From Wolfiporia cocos (Eukaryota; Basidiomycota; Agaricomycetes; Polyporales; Phaeolaceae), in contig JACCLO010000076.1 of assembly GCA_029448655.1 (NCBI GenBank), forward strand, positions 1 to 40,209: a DNA stretch of 40,209 nucleotides, written 5' to 3'. The position numbers and the translations under genes are program-made. The notes below the pieces were generated by a model. The model was not told where the DNA came from and did no database searches. It saw only the letters and a list, made by a program, of their open reading frames with translations. Below are positions 16,583-27,391 of the stretch, piece by piece (the first letter of the stretch is position 1; each line of letters starts with the position of its first letter).

Positions 16583-16855
16583 TCGCAGCGTCATTGTATT
16601 GTACGGCGCAATAAGTTTTCGATGACACCTTCGCATATCTCACTTGGCTATACCTTGCTAAGACCTATGGGTTCGATGCCTGGACCCTGCACTGTTCCAT
16701 CAGTGTCTTTGCAAGATCTTCAAATCAGCCCTGTCAATGCAGAGGGGCTTCAGACGAAGCGAAGGTGGTCCCTGTATCAGGGATTGACTACTTCACGTAC
16801 GTCGTACACTGTTAGTTATACCCGAAGTCCTTCTGGCCTATGATCTCCCCAGCTG
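16583..16855. other. No gene seen
   Basis: Short open frames only, none with a recognisable motif. It lies between the end of the repeat-dense part and the aldolase relic. Confidence 0.4.
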
Positions 16856-16856
16856 C

Positions 16857-17703
16857 TGCTAGAGATCCTCTGCAAGAGCCTTCAATAATGCCCCACTGTC
16901 TGATGTGACGTTCTGCCGCGCACGCTTGTTCGATTGAGTGCCCGGAGTGCAGTACATGGCGCTGATTACGCATATAAGTGAGCGATCAGATGCGGAGCTG
17001 ATGATGACTTCCACATCAGGGTGGAGATTTGGCGATGGCGCTGGATAGTTGTGAGTGAGTGAGAGGTGATGAGAACGCCATCTATATTCCGACGGCCGAT
17101 AGTGACTACGGTGAGTAATGTGCGTAGTTGAGCTTTTGATGGTGCGGTCACTGACCGAGACCGTCTACACTCAAGATCTCGTCGATGCTCTGTACGGCCT
17201 CAAGTCGTTCGCAGATGCGAGGTATTCTGACGCCATCAGTCCCCATGTGCTCTGTGTAAATGGACTGCCGAATCCACGGATACCTGGACCCCTTGGGGGG
17301 AAGCGCGCCGCAGCAACGATCGACTTGGCTTGAGCGGCGGTTGATACCTATCAGATTGACGTATATGTACCACGACCGACTAGCCCAGCGTGTTCTACAT
17401 ACCATTGGAACCAGCACTCCCCGGGCGCCGGCATCAAGCCCATACTTGATTTGCCACCGACACTACCGTCTGCACACGCCCCTGTTGCAGGTATTCTGAC
17501 AATAGTGCTGGGCGCCGAGCTTCCGAGCCCCGATATTGTTTGGATGGATTCGGCAGCGCCTGGCTGAAGAGATGTCATGCCATGCTCACAATCAATGAGC
17601 AGCCATGAGAGATGGGGCGAGGCGAGCGCAGCAGTGCGCGCTTTCAAAGCACCTGGCAGCGTAATCCATGCGCCGAACGCTGGCTTCGATGCGCGAAAGG
17701 GCT
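16857..17703 (-). pseudogene. HpcH/HpaI-family aldolase, multiply frameshifted
   Basis: The minus strand shows, in family order but in changing frames: SKPAFGAWITLPGAL, SPHLSWLLIDCEHG (with the catalytic-region DCEHG), STIVRIPATG, WQIKYGLDAGARGVLVPMV, ARFPPKG, RGFGSPFTQSTWGLMASEYL, SIDEILSVDGL, LSLTHNYPAPSPNLHPDVE and a C-terminal MYCTPG...NVTSDSGAL. These class II, metal-dependent aldolases split 2-keto-3-deoxy sugar acids or 4-hydroxy-2-oxo acids. Almost the whole fold is represented, so a full gene was once here. At least four frame changes, the first right after IPATG...SVG near 17400, and lack of a credible first exon show it is dead. Its 5' end overlaps the stop of the next gene. Confidence 0.85.
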
Positions 17704-18253
17704 TCAAGAAGACGGTGCATTATACTCCGCTGTGGAATTGTTGCGATGACAATACATTACATTCATTGACTTGGTGCTTGTGGACAGATCCTCGCCGAAC
17801 ACAGACTCCGACCGTTGCATCTTGGCCTGCTCCGCACGTGGGCAAGCAAGATTAGATGCGAGAAATCCCTGGTAGAAATAATAACCAGAAAGCACCCCCG
17901 TCACTGTGCGCAGACACCAGCGGCATCCGAGCCACCGCTGCCTCGTTGCAGCACGCTCACCGACGCCACACACAACTGTGGTGTTCCTGTTGAATCGGAA
18001 TAGTTTGTTGCCCAGAATGGCTAGGGTGAATAGTACAGCAATGGACCATGCGTATACGCGAAGTTACTAACCACCTGCCAATGCAGCGGAAAGGCCAGCG
18101 AAGAGGCCGTCTCTCCGAGCTTCCTGTGGAGGTTGGCGTGTGAATGTCATCATTATCGAGATTGGAATGGATGGATATAGATTTCCCTACAGTTGTACAT
18201 CTTGCTACAGCATCATCGGGAGCCACAAGTGAAGTGTCGGCGGCGTTGGGCAT
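17704..18253 (-). CDS. Small predicted membrane protein, four exons (123 aa)
   Basis: Four exons (18253-18191, 18123-18075, 18020-17961, 17903-17704) join in phase to 372 bases. Introns of 67, 54 and 57 bases have GT and AG ends. The protein starts MPNAADTSLVAPDDAVARC, has a first hydrophobic segment (GLFAGLSAALAAILG, about residues 27-42), a polar step KLFRFNRNTT, a second segment (VVCGVVTGVLSGYYFYQGFL, about 50-70), and a charged tail with AEQAKMQRSE. Similar short two-pass proteins with FRFNRNTT...GVLSGYYFTQ occur in other basidiomycetes as far as I recall; the function is unknown. It is the only intact gene between two pseudogenes. I see no TATA. Confidence 0.75.
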
Positions 18254-19240
18254 AGTGATAAATTATGGAACGCGATGCGTTTGCGGACTTGATGCGGACA
18301 GATAAACGTGTGCACCACTTAGTAACTCAAATAGAATTAATAATTCCCCTGCCTGACACACGGCGTGCGCGCGCTAACATCACCCCGCGTCACATAAGCT
18401 CGACGTCACGACTTCGTGACTGAGCGCGTCAAAGTCTCGCGTGGAGCTCGCTGTGGCTGGCATCGTAGACATTGGGCTTCTTCTTGTATGTGGATAACTC
18501 ACTGGAAATATCGGCGAACAAGCGCAAACTGTCTTCAGACATATCAAATACTTTCAGTTCCATCGAGGGTACGTTATATGCGCTCAATTGCACGGATCTT
18601 ATTTACAGCAACATCCTCCATTCGTGTAGACGCTTTGATCAGCGTCAAGCAGAAACTCGGGGATAGTAGTCGTAGCAGTCGGGTCTCTATATGCGCCGAA
18701 CTATACCAGCTGGCATATCTCTCCGAGTCTTTCTCCCAGCAGCGCCTGCGGTCGAACAAGGATTGGATCCATCAAGTGGATATCCTAGATCGTGAAGGTG
18801 GGCACACTATTTCTGGGTTTCTTCCAACTACCACATATGATCCGCAGGGGTCAATCTGTGGAATCCATCTGCCTTGTCTCGCGATATGGATGATGAGGAT
18901 ACTTGAAATGTGAATGCTGCATGTGAGTCTAGTTCATCATGCCGAGAGTGTCTCACCGTACCATCCCCAATCACCGGTTCGGCTATCCGTACAGTGAAGT
19001 TGGCCGGATTCCGCCTCGTTGAAGCCGGATTAGAGAACAAGCCAGCCATTGACAGTGAGACAATCATCCATCACGATGTCACCTAGTTTGAGATCGCTTC
19101 TCCACAGCTCTCATCCATGTGCTGCAGCTCGCAAGCAAAGCCGGCGTTAGCATGTCAGGTACAACCATCAGTTCGCGTGCGGACTCCCAAGACGGGCCGC
19201 TTACTCAGAAAATGTGAATTCTAGCGATCGGACGCCATGA
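18254..19240. other. No supported gene; open frames on both strands
   Basis: A plus-strand frame of 165 codons (18416-18913) and a minus-strand one (18574-18759) exist but lack a recognisable motif and overlap each other. The part next to 19240 could hold the lost thiolation and reductase ends of the adenylation gene, but no motif of them is visible. A short perfect palindrome GTCACGA-CT-TCGTGAC is at about 18404-18419. Confidence 0.35.
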
Positions 19241-19261
19241 TCTTGCAGGCTCCGTGCTTGC

Positions 19262-20981
19262 ATGTGCAGCGAAGGTATGACTACTATCCGCCCCATGAGT
19301 GCACGCCAATGTGATTTCTCCTGAAGGATTGGTACCGTCTTCTCACCTGAATCGAAGTTAGCAGCCGCCCTCGGGCGATGACAGGGGCGACGCACCTGAT
19401 CCGAGTACGATGACATCGTCAGCACGCCCGACACTTCATATGCGACATCAGACTTTATTTGCCAATCATATTGACTGCGACGTACATTCGCCAGAGACCA
19501 GGCTTGGCCGGATGTGGTTCCCAAAGGTCGGATGTGGCAAAGCCACGCTCCCCATTTGGCATATTCTCGATGCAAGGCTGGTGTGTCTCGCACGTCTGCA
19601 CGCACATGCACGCCATACCTCAGTATACTTCGGGCGGCTACATCGTTACATTTTGGCACGCACCAACATCTGCAGCTCGAATGTCCCGTCTCCCTGAGGA
19701 ACCCAGCGACATACACTCTCTGGGAAGCTGCATCCATTCCCAGTCGGCGCGCTTCTTGCCAATAGGGCTCGGCTCTTCGACGCCGTCATCGAACACGCAT
19801 GTCACCAGGCCGAATTCGGTTGCACCGTAGCACGCCAACAGGCGCACGCCTTTATCCACGAGCTTCTCACCATTCGCCCTGGAGAGCGGGCCGCCGGCGA
19901 ATATCTAAGACGTGAGTGATAAGCGAGTTGCTCCCTCGACCAGCGCAATGTGATGCAGGTACTGACAAGAGCCTGAAGAGACGCAAGGTACTTCGCGTCA
20001 TCCTCGTTCTGCGACCACGCCTGGCGAAAACAGTACTTTTAGCAATCACAGGCACACTACACAACCAGAGCCTACCTCGACGAAAGCAGGGACGCTCTCG
20101 ATAGCCGTGCAGCCTGTCTTGCGCGCCGTCTCAATTGTGTTCTGCGGGGTCGGCACGACCGGGGGCGCTGACACGATCGCGCGCGGGGGGAACAGCGACG
20201 TCGGCTGGCCGGACAAGAGCGGCGCGTACAGCTGCGAGCAGAGTCCCATTACGTGGAACGGCGGTAGCGCCATGCACCCCCACCGTATCGCCTTCCTGCG
20301 CGACTCCACGAAGATGGGCATCCTGCACCAGTGTAGGATCGTCGTGTGCGTGTGCGGGATCGGCTTCGGGAAGCCGGTGGAGCCTGAGGAGTGCAGGTAG
20401 AGCACAACATCCGATGGCGACGCCGCGCACGCGGGCGGCGGGTAAGGGCCCGAGACGGCACGCGGCGGGTCGAAGGAGGGCGCGAGCGTCGGGAAGACGT
20501 CCGTGAGCGCGGGCAGGTCGTCGACGTGCATGGCGAATCCGCTCGGCAGGCTCTCCCGGACCGCGTCAGTGAATGGGGCGAAGGTGGGCTGTGAGACGAT
20601 GCGATGGCAGCTCGTGTGCTCCATCAGGCTTGCTATTGCGGGCACGGAGTTGCGGGAGGACATAGGGAAGGGGACGAGCCCCGCACGGATCAGACCCGCG
20701 ACGAGCGCATGGTAGAGCAGAGTATCGCAGTTCGCGATGATAGCGACAACGGCGCCCTCTTCGCCCTTCCGTCCGGGCCTGAAGGAGTGGGCAACGCGGT
20801 GAATTGCCTGAGCGAACTCGAGGAACGATATACTTCCGAGCGTATCAGAAGACAAGTCTGGAAACAGGAAGAGAAAGAACGGAGAGGTGGAATTGTATTC
20901 GGCATGGAAGTCGACGAGCCCAGGGATGAGAGATAGCGAACCGTTGAGGGGCGGGAGTACAGGCGATGCAGATGCAGACAT
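19262..20981 (-). pseudogene. NRPS-like (A-domain) enzyme, frameshifted and truncated
   Basis: The ATG is at 20981. Exon 1 (20981-20076) has LYLHSSGSTGFPKPIPHT, the A3 phosphate-binding loop; exon 2 is 20020-19967; exon 3 from 19904 has IFAGGPLSRANGEKL and LLACYGATEFGLVT (A5). Then come WVPQGDGTFELQML, GERGFATSDLWEPHPAKPGL and GRADDVIVLGSGEKTVP (A7-A8). The order is that of fungal aminoadipate-reductase-like A-T-R enzymes, which activate an acid as an acyl-AMP. A one-base frame change precedes WVPQGDG (near 19730), another follows GEKTVP (near 19325), and stops come soon after. The C-terminal A-subdomain, carrier and reductase domains are not found. The 5' half alone is intact, so this is a recent or partial pseudogene. 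Codon use is very GC-rich compared with its neighbours. Confidence 0.85.
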
Positions 20982-21050
20982 ATCTGCCAGAAGCTGAACA
21001 GAGTGGATTATAATGATTCTGATGGAGTATGTGGGTGCTGAGAATGAGGC

Positions 21051-21058
21051 CTATTTAA
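21051..21058 (-). promoter_or_regulatory. TATA-like box of the NRPS-like gene
   Basis: The minus strand reads GTTTAAATAGG about 75 bases before the ATG at 20981, a normal distance for a fungal TATA box. Confidence 0.5.
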
Positions 21059-21060
21059 AC

Positions 21061-23423
21061 GAAGTTCTCGAGCCATCCCCGTGACGCGGGAAGGTCCATC
21101 GGTGAATATTTGAATGGCTTGCCGGTGCGCTGCGGGTCAGTTGTCCTCATGAATCCGAGCAGGTAGGTAATCGTCTACTGGTGTCAGTATCGAGTGTGGC
21201 GTACTAGATCCTGAGGCCTGAAGAGTGGCCGGCCGAGCTCGGCATCTGTTAGCCGACCAAATGTGAGACCGCGGTGATCTCGGAGCGTTCCTTTCGTTAT
21301 CGTCGCAGAAAGCCGCGAAGGTTCTCTCCAGCGATCGGAGGCTAGTCGATTGGAGTCCCGCACAGCCTCGCACCTCCAGCCTTCCTGAGACGCAGGGGCA
21401 CGACATAATCAGCAGCCCAGTACATCTTCGACGGGCGCGGAACATTCTTGCTGATATTCTAGAGCTGTCAGCATCATCACCTTGGGGCCCGCGGCCACGA
21501 CAGCCGACGCAGAATTCCGCCAACGATTGCGATCGTCAGATTTTGGGGAGTTGGTATCATGCAGCAAAATAAACTAACGCGTAAAGCATGGGCAACTGAT
21601 CTTCCCGCATAGCCTGTCTATCGCTATGTGACTCGTCAAAGTCCGCCAGCGGCTTCGACGCCCGGAAGGACTCACTGCTGGAAGTGAGAGATTGAAGATT
21701 GATCTAGACGTTTCTCCTACGAGTGTGGCCAAGTGGCAAAAAGAGCGGAGCTGCATGGACGTCGGAAATGATAGAAGAGCCTTTCATTTCGGACCAACTG
21801 CGCATTTGAGCTGGCACATTCCAACCACCGTGCCCGCCAGGCCATTCCAGGCTGAGCATGTCCGGCATTGCTCATACCGACACTGCCGGGCGGTGAAAGG
21901 CTCAGACTAACCCGATGGTAAACAAAAGTGGTTCCGGCTGTATGATAACGATATGGCAACAACACATCGCTTGCAATCCTTCCAGGAGGCTCTCGGCTCC
22001 ACGTGAATTACTTCATCTGCACTACATTGACCAAATCTCACTGTTCCTGTACAACACAATTTCCTAAGAATCCTAACATGCGAGGGCGCATATTTCGTAT
22101 CATGTCAAGTCGATAGTTGCTAAATACAGATAAAATGGGTCAGAGCTGGTAGCAATGGGCGCCCAATGCCTCTGACAATTATTTGGGGCGTTCACCTTGA
22201 ATTTATAGTGCAAGGATAGCTCTTCAGAGCCTCGCCTTCCCGATTCCGAAACACACAATTAGATTGCATATTCTCGCCATGTCAGTAGTAAGTTAATACA
22301 CCGCAAGTAGTCAGACGATCGTCCGCGAGAAAGGCTAATCGATTCAGAAGTCCTGCTCTAAACTGTTCCCTCACCTGCTTAATGTCATGCCCAGTGTGAC
22401 TGTCCGTTCGTAGGCTTGCTGGTTCACTCGCCTCCCAACGTTTGCGACACGGTACCGTTGCACAATAGCTACCTCCTTGATTTGTCAGAGCACTCTTGCT
22501 GCGGAAGACTTTGCGGGTTCTGGAGACATAAATATCTACTTTCGCAACGTACGCTACACATGCGCCGATGGCGTTGTTTGTCACGAAACATGTTCTGCTC
22601 TTCTTGCGTACTTTGCTACTCACCAGTGCACTCCCAGGAGTTGTAGCTATGTGTACCTGTAGCACAGATGGCATAATATGTCCCATTGTTCTTACCTTCG
22701 CCTCACAAACACGCTCGTGTATCGCTTCGTTCTTCGATGAAACTGCAGTTTTCGCTGATGTGTGAACTGAGCACTTAGGTGATGACTGACTTCAGGGCCT
22801 GTAGTCCGGCATTCAGTACGTTTAGTGCAAAGTAGCGGGCCATGTCGGAACCGGCGCTACTTCATTATCAAGCAATATAAGAACAGAGATGAGTAGATAG
22901 ATACTCAGCGTGGGTGGCGCCCACGCTTCAATGTGGCTTGCTAATCCGTGTTCATGCTATTTGCACGGCATGCTACACGATCGAAGTGTTGTAATAGAGG
23001 TTTTTTTACTAACGATAATTATGACTCGCCCTTTTCCGAGGTTGTGCAAGAATTATGAGAACGAGGTATGGCATCATTGATACCCTACAGTGTTTTCGTA
23101 CATCCGATGCGGGTTAACAGTACTTGGATACAGTTACTGGTATGCGTCACAAAGATCAAGGACTACGCTCTACCCACTCCATTTTAAAAACTTAGTAGTG
23201 GAGCTCAAAAAATCCGTGCCACAGTCAATTTTATTGTTAGCAAAACACCTCTAATTCGAGAGTGATTGTGGAGGCGACGGGGGGACTGCATCTAGCACTT
23301 AAATCATATGGGTCAGTGTTGGACCACGATGGAGCGATCGCCGCCACCGCCCGTCCGATCCGCTCAGATCTTGTGACGCACTAGTACTAGTGACAGGTGC
23401 CACCACAGCGCGGTCACGCCGAA
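21061..23423. other. Long stretch without a recognisable gene
   Basis: Open frames exist (for example minus 21137-21523 and 22282-22686; plus 22477-22662, which is Cys-rich with CADGVVCHETCSALL), but none has a start, splice pattern or motif that I can defend. The interval 22780-23400 is AT-rich and looks intergenic. It may hold decayed genes. Confidence 0.4.
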
Positions 23424-23785
23424 TCACCTGTTCGTGCGACTCAGGACCAGGAAGAAGATAAGACGGTGTCCGAGGAAGGTCCGACTGTGATGGAGGTCGA
23501 TTCGTAGGGCGTCGTCTGGTGGATGTGTCGCATCGCGAGCACGGCCGTGTTGCATTGTGTTTTCGAGCTGTTGTTCATGGCTTTCGTTTGACTCGGCGTA
23601 GACACCGTCGAACGCGGGGCCTGGAGCCGCACTGGCCGCACCGCTGGGCAGCTGAGGCTGGAGGGAGCTGTATCGGCACCGTGAGAGGACGCGAGAGTCT
23701 GGCGTCGGCGACACCGACCTGGAACGGGCTTGGCGCAGCGAGTGCGCAGACGGGTTGAAATGTCCGCACTTCGGGCAGACATATT
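23424..23785 (-). pseudogene. Lunapark-like C-terminal fragment
   Basis: After a possible splice acceptor (CACGTGCAG) the minus strand reads EYVCPKCGHFNPSAHSLRQA, then a Ser/Pro-rich tail to a stop at 23424. YVCPKCGHFNP matches the second half of the Lunapark zinc ribbon, which in the family sits on a membrane protein at three-way junctions of the endoplasmic reticulum. The first CxxC pair, the transmembrane hairpin and the coiled coil are not found upstream (23790-24130 has no fitting frame). It is most likely a gene fragment left by a rearrangement, or the last exon of a broken gene. Confidence 0.6.
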
Positions 23786-24168
23786 CTGCACGTGGCGGGT
23801 GACGGTCAAGGGCAAGGTCAGGTGGGAGGTGCTGACGTCGACCCCACAGCCAATTGGTCGCTGACCGTCGTAAAGGGCACAGAATTGTACATACCAAGTG
23901 TATCGCCGGCTCATGACCACGAAGATAATGATAAGTTGGGCGCTGCAAGTCACGAATGCCGGATAGACCGTTATCGAGCAATGGGAAGTGTTTGAGTGGA
24001 GAGCGAATAAGCGCCGATCACTGGGTCCAGCGCGGGCATTATATTGCACATGGCCGGCGAATGAGCACCCAGCGATGTGGCACGTGCTGCGTATCACGCT
24101 GCATCCGTGCTGTGGGAATGCCACGCTGTCACCTTACACCCAATCCACTCTGCAACGATCTGATAATA

Positions 24169-24788
24169 ATGGAGCCAACAGAGGTCCAAATTTACGGATT
24201 GAATCTTTTGAAGGAACACACAGACATGTTTCATAATCACATATCCACTGCTTTCCCGACACAGATTGGTGAACTATACAAATGGCATGCCAAGGGCAGG
24301 CATGCATTGGTACATTACATTCTTTTTATTTTTGCTACTCTACTAATGAATGCAAAGTTGTATACTGAGGAGATAATCAGAGATTTTCGATTGGAGGACG
24401 ACGAACTAGCAACCAACTTCCACAGAGACCCTAGGATTTTATTAGGTCGTCAAAAACTTGATTTTGCCTTGAAGTTATTCAACCTTGGGCTGGATGCTGA
24501 GGCATTCCAGCTACCCAAGTTGGAGATTGAGCTGAAGGAAGGGCCCAAGACTGACACTACAGACCAGAATGCAGATTGCAGAGGAATAGTAAGTCTTGTG
24601 AATGATTAGCACAAAATGGCTTGAATTTAAATTTCTGCATCTAGAAGCGGCCTACTTCAGAATTGGAAGAAGCAGGCCAGGGTCCCAAGCGCCAAAAAGT
24701 GGAGGAGAGACTTCCTCAATTTTTGCCTCTAGGTGATGGCAAACCATCCTCCAAGTTGGAAGATTGGGAAGATGAAGCCTCAAAGTAG
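24169..24788 (+). CDS. Hypothetical two-exon protein with basic nuclear-type motif (187 aa)
   Basis: Exon 1 (24169-24588, 140 codons) and exon 2 (24645-24788) join in phase across a 56-base intron with GTAAGT and CTAG ends. The protein begins MEPTEVQIYGLNLLKEHTDM and is mostly helical: a hydrophobic stretch HYILFIFATLLM (about residues 50-61), then RDPRILLGRQKLDFALKLFN and an acidic part. Exon 2 carries KRPTSE and GPKRQKVEER, which look like a nuclear import signal, and ends in an acidic tail. It does not match a family I know. It is more AT-rich than its neighbours and surrounded by fragments, so it may come from a mobile element; still, the frame is clean. A start at this ATG fits because the upstream frame has no motif. 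Confidence 0.6.
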
Positions 24789-25145
24789 TATGTATGTCAT
24801 TTTACATTCTCATTGAAGCAGCTTGCAGTTTACTGAGGCTTGAGTACAGAATGCTTTCATGATGGTTTAGGACTGTATAGGGTGTACATACTTGCAAATA
24901 GGAATCTGCATGAGGTTGTCCTTTGTCTCAACATACATATCTATCACCGTGATCACACCCTGTGAACATCCTTGCACACATCAAATATGTAGTCATAGCA
25001 TGATCATGCTTGCCCTCATGTGCAAATACTAGTGAGAAATGCTCCACTTCCACTTCAGCGACTGCTGATGAGTACTGGAAAGAAAGCTCAGTACTTTGGA
25101 AGGAAGATACATCACCATGCATACCAATGCTCATGCTGGTCCGAT
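24789..25145. other. No gene seen
   Basis: AT-rich spacer, with overlapping short frames only. Confidence 0.4.
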
Positions 25146-26760
25146 TCAGTGAATACTGGTTGGAATGAATGTCAGCTGGGTAGCAAAGACAGTGCCACAA
25201 TGTACCTTGAAATCATCACCGTTGAAGATAAGGATATCTCCGTGCTCTAGGGTCACGAGGAGTACCGGCCCCTCCCTTTTGACAGATTTCGTAATGGAGT
25301 CTGTGATTTGAGCAACTTGCATATCCAGAATGCTCACACTGTTACTCGGCGCTGGGACATCGGAATCGTCTATGTCCATAGGCCCGCATGAGTCGTTAGC
25401 TCCGTGCGGGAGTTCCTTCTTAGGAGATCCACGCTCTGCGACGGTGATTGGCAGAAGCTGCTGTACACCTGGAGCTAATGATTTGGGGCGCATCGACAAC
25501 TCTGCATCGGCGCCGAGGTACATCATGTATACAGGGGAATTTTTCGCAGCAAGCACGTTCTGGCACAACTTCTGTCTTGGGGAAAGCCATGAATAGTAAA
25601 TTCAGAACTCACCTTCTTTGAGCCAGGGAGAACCCAAGCCAAGTAATTCATTTCTGTCCCCCTCCTTCAGCGGCCAAGCGGCTTTGAAGCAGTGCGTGTG
25701 CTTGCAATATACAGAGCGGGGCATGTGTCGTGGCCGCTGTCGTATCTTGATTGTTGAATGAGCAGGTGTAATAGGCCTCTGCGGACGCACAGAATGTTTT
25801 AGAATCAATACATACGCACCGCTGTCCGTGCTCACCTTTAAAGGAACCCTTGCTATCCTGGAGCAATGACAATTCAACTTTCGTCAGCATCTCTCTGAAG
25901 AGCCTGGTCGGCTGCTCCTGCAACTCTGCCCCGTTACAGGTATAAATAAATAAATAAATAAGCTTGGCAGAGACGCCATCCTTTGTCATATACGCTAAAC
26001 GCGAGCCATCAGCAACGTCCGTTACGGTGGTTTGACACGCTCGGACGGCCTGTCACACGACAATGTCACTGGAGAAATACCACGGGAATTATGCATGGTA
26101 TGAACATCCGCAGGAGGTATACAGTTGCTTTCCTGCGCGAATGTATGAGTGCTTGCTTCGGCCGCCTCTGGTAGGCACACTCACTGAGCATCCGCTACAC
26201 AGTTAATACCATAAATTTCGCTGAGCATTCAGTTTTCCACACTTTACGCATTGCCTTCCGCCATGATAGCTTGTGGCCGAGATGCCATACTCGAAGTCGG
26301 CATCCATTTGATGATTTGGTGAAGAATGGGGAGGAAGAAAGTGGAAAGGATTGAACATGATATTAGGGTCTGTCTGGTCTGCTCCGATGGAAGGAGGGGC
26401 CTGCCACCAGGGATCAGCACTCCGATCCACCGTTTCGCTACCGGGTACCCAATCGAAAGTGAATTGCCACGAAAATAGTTCTTGACCAGCATCGTTTCTC
26501 CCCTGTCATTTGTTCAGCATGCCATCGAAAGGTACCCACGTAGATATCGATGAGATACCATGTTTATGGATTTGATTCCAAGAAACCCAGGTGTGTACAG
26601 CCATATTGTTCGCGGAGACTGAATGGCGCCGATTCGAAGACTCTGCACAGCACGATGCAATCCGGACTATCACTTTTGTGGCTGTCCAATAGAACCTTAG
26701 CTTCGGGTGGTGGGCTGATCGGCCGGTTTGAACGACGCGAAGATGTCGGGACTGCACTGT
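25146..26760 (-). pseudogene. Zinc-ribbon multi-exon gene, possibly 2-oxoglutarate/AlkB-like, probably decayed
   Basis: The minus strand shows coding-like blocks in order: SDSPDCIVLCRVFESAPFSL and EQYGCTHLGFLGI (about 26700-26580), WVPGSETVDRSADPWWQAPP (about 26450-26390), NIMFNPFHFLPPHSSP (about 26360), QCVKCGKLNAQRNLW then CSGC (about 26245-26190, a CxxC...CxxC ribbon), EEQPTRLFREMLTKVELSLL (about 25890), YCKHTHCFKAAWPLKEGD (about 25700), PVYMMYLGADAEL (about 25530) and GPVLLVTLEHGDILIFNGDD (about 25240). Large families of basidiomycete proteins share this layout, and HGD...GDD recalls the end of AlkB-like dioxygenase domains. That link is a weak inference, as no HxD iron motif is seen. Stops and frame changes between blocks, some perhaps introns, make an intact product unlikely. 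Confidence 0.45.
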
Positions 26761-27391
26761 TGAGATAGCTCCGGTGCTTTGTTGGTCAGCGTGCTCGGAT
26801 CATGTCTGGGTTGCAGTTTAAAACTCCCAGAGGTCGAAACATGAGCAGTACATCATTGCAATAGAACCTAACCAGAATGATGCAGAATCGGAGGCACCAA
26901 GGAGGAGTCTGACTTGGATATCGTGGTGATTTTGATGGGGTTGATGATCAAAGGGATTCGATTCTCGTTGACATCCGTCATGATCATAGATGGCAGAGGA
27001 CGATCTTGGTGATAGAGTACGTGCCCGTCGCCGTGATTGGCATGCACATTTTCAGACTGATGTGTCTGTCGGAGATGGACAACGGCAGCTAGCCAGAGCT
27101 TGGCGGTCTATGGCTAGTACAATGCGCAATTGTACCGGATCAAAGCGCAATTGCTACGTAGGCGCCGGTGGGCGCATTCCTGGGAAGTCATAAAACACGG
27201 ACGGCCCGACAAGTCCGGTTCGCTGCCGCTACGTTTGTGGCGGCCACGGTGATATGTGTCCGCTATTGCTATCTGGGCAGCTTAAGTGCAAGTATGGATC
27301 GAAAAATGACGCGGCGCCGTCTTTTCCACACTCGTGCGTGTGATCACACAAGTACAGAACCGCTTACTTGTCAAAGGATGTACCCGACATA
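26761..27391. other. No gene seen
   Basis: Short frames only. MSH4 transcription from the right ends here; no other gene is supported. Confidence 0.4.

Noticed and set aside
16665..16690. GGTTCGATGCC, like a tRNA T-loop
   Set aside because: Flanking bases cannot form the T-stem or an acceptor stem; no tRNA box A at the right distance.
18416..18913. 165-codon plus-strand frame
   Set aside because: No motif, overlaps other frames, and internal donor/acceptor-like sites give no better model; not supported as a gene.
21137..21523. 128-codon minus-strand frame
   Set aside because: Arg/Ser-rich composition typical of a non-coding frame in GC-rich DNA; no start context, splice pattern or homology signal.
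22282..22765. Opposed frames, one Cys-rich, as a possible hydrophobin or small secreted protein
   Set aside because: The Cys spacing does not match the eight-Cys hydrophobin pattern and there is no signal peptide.
25943..25964. AAAT tetranucleotide run
   Set aside because: A short simple repeat without further meaning.
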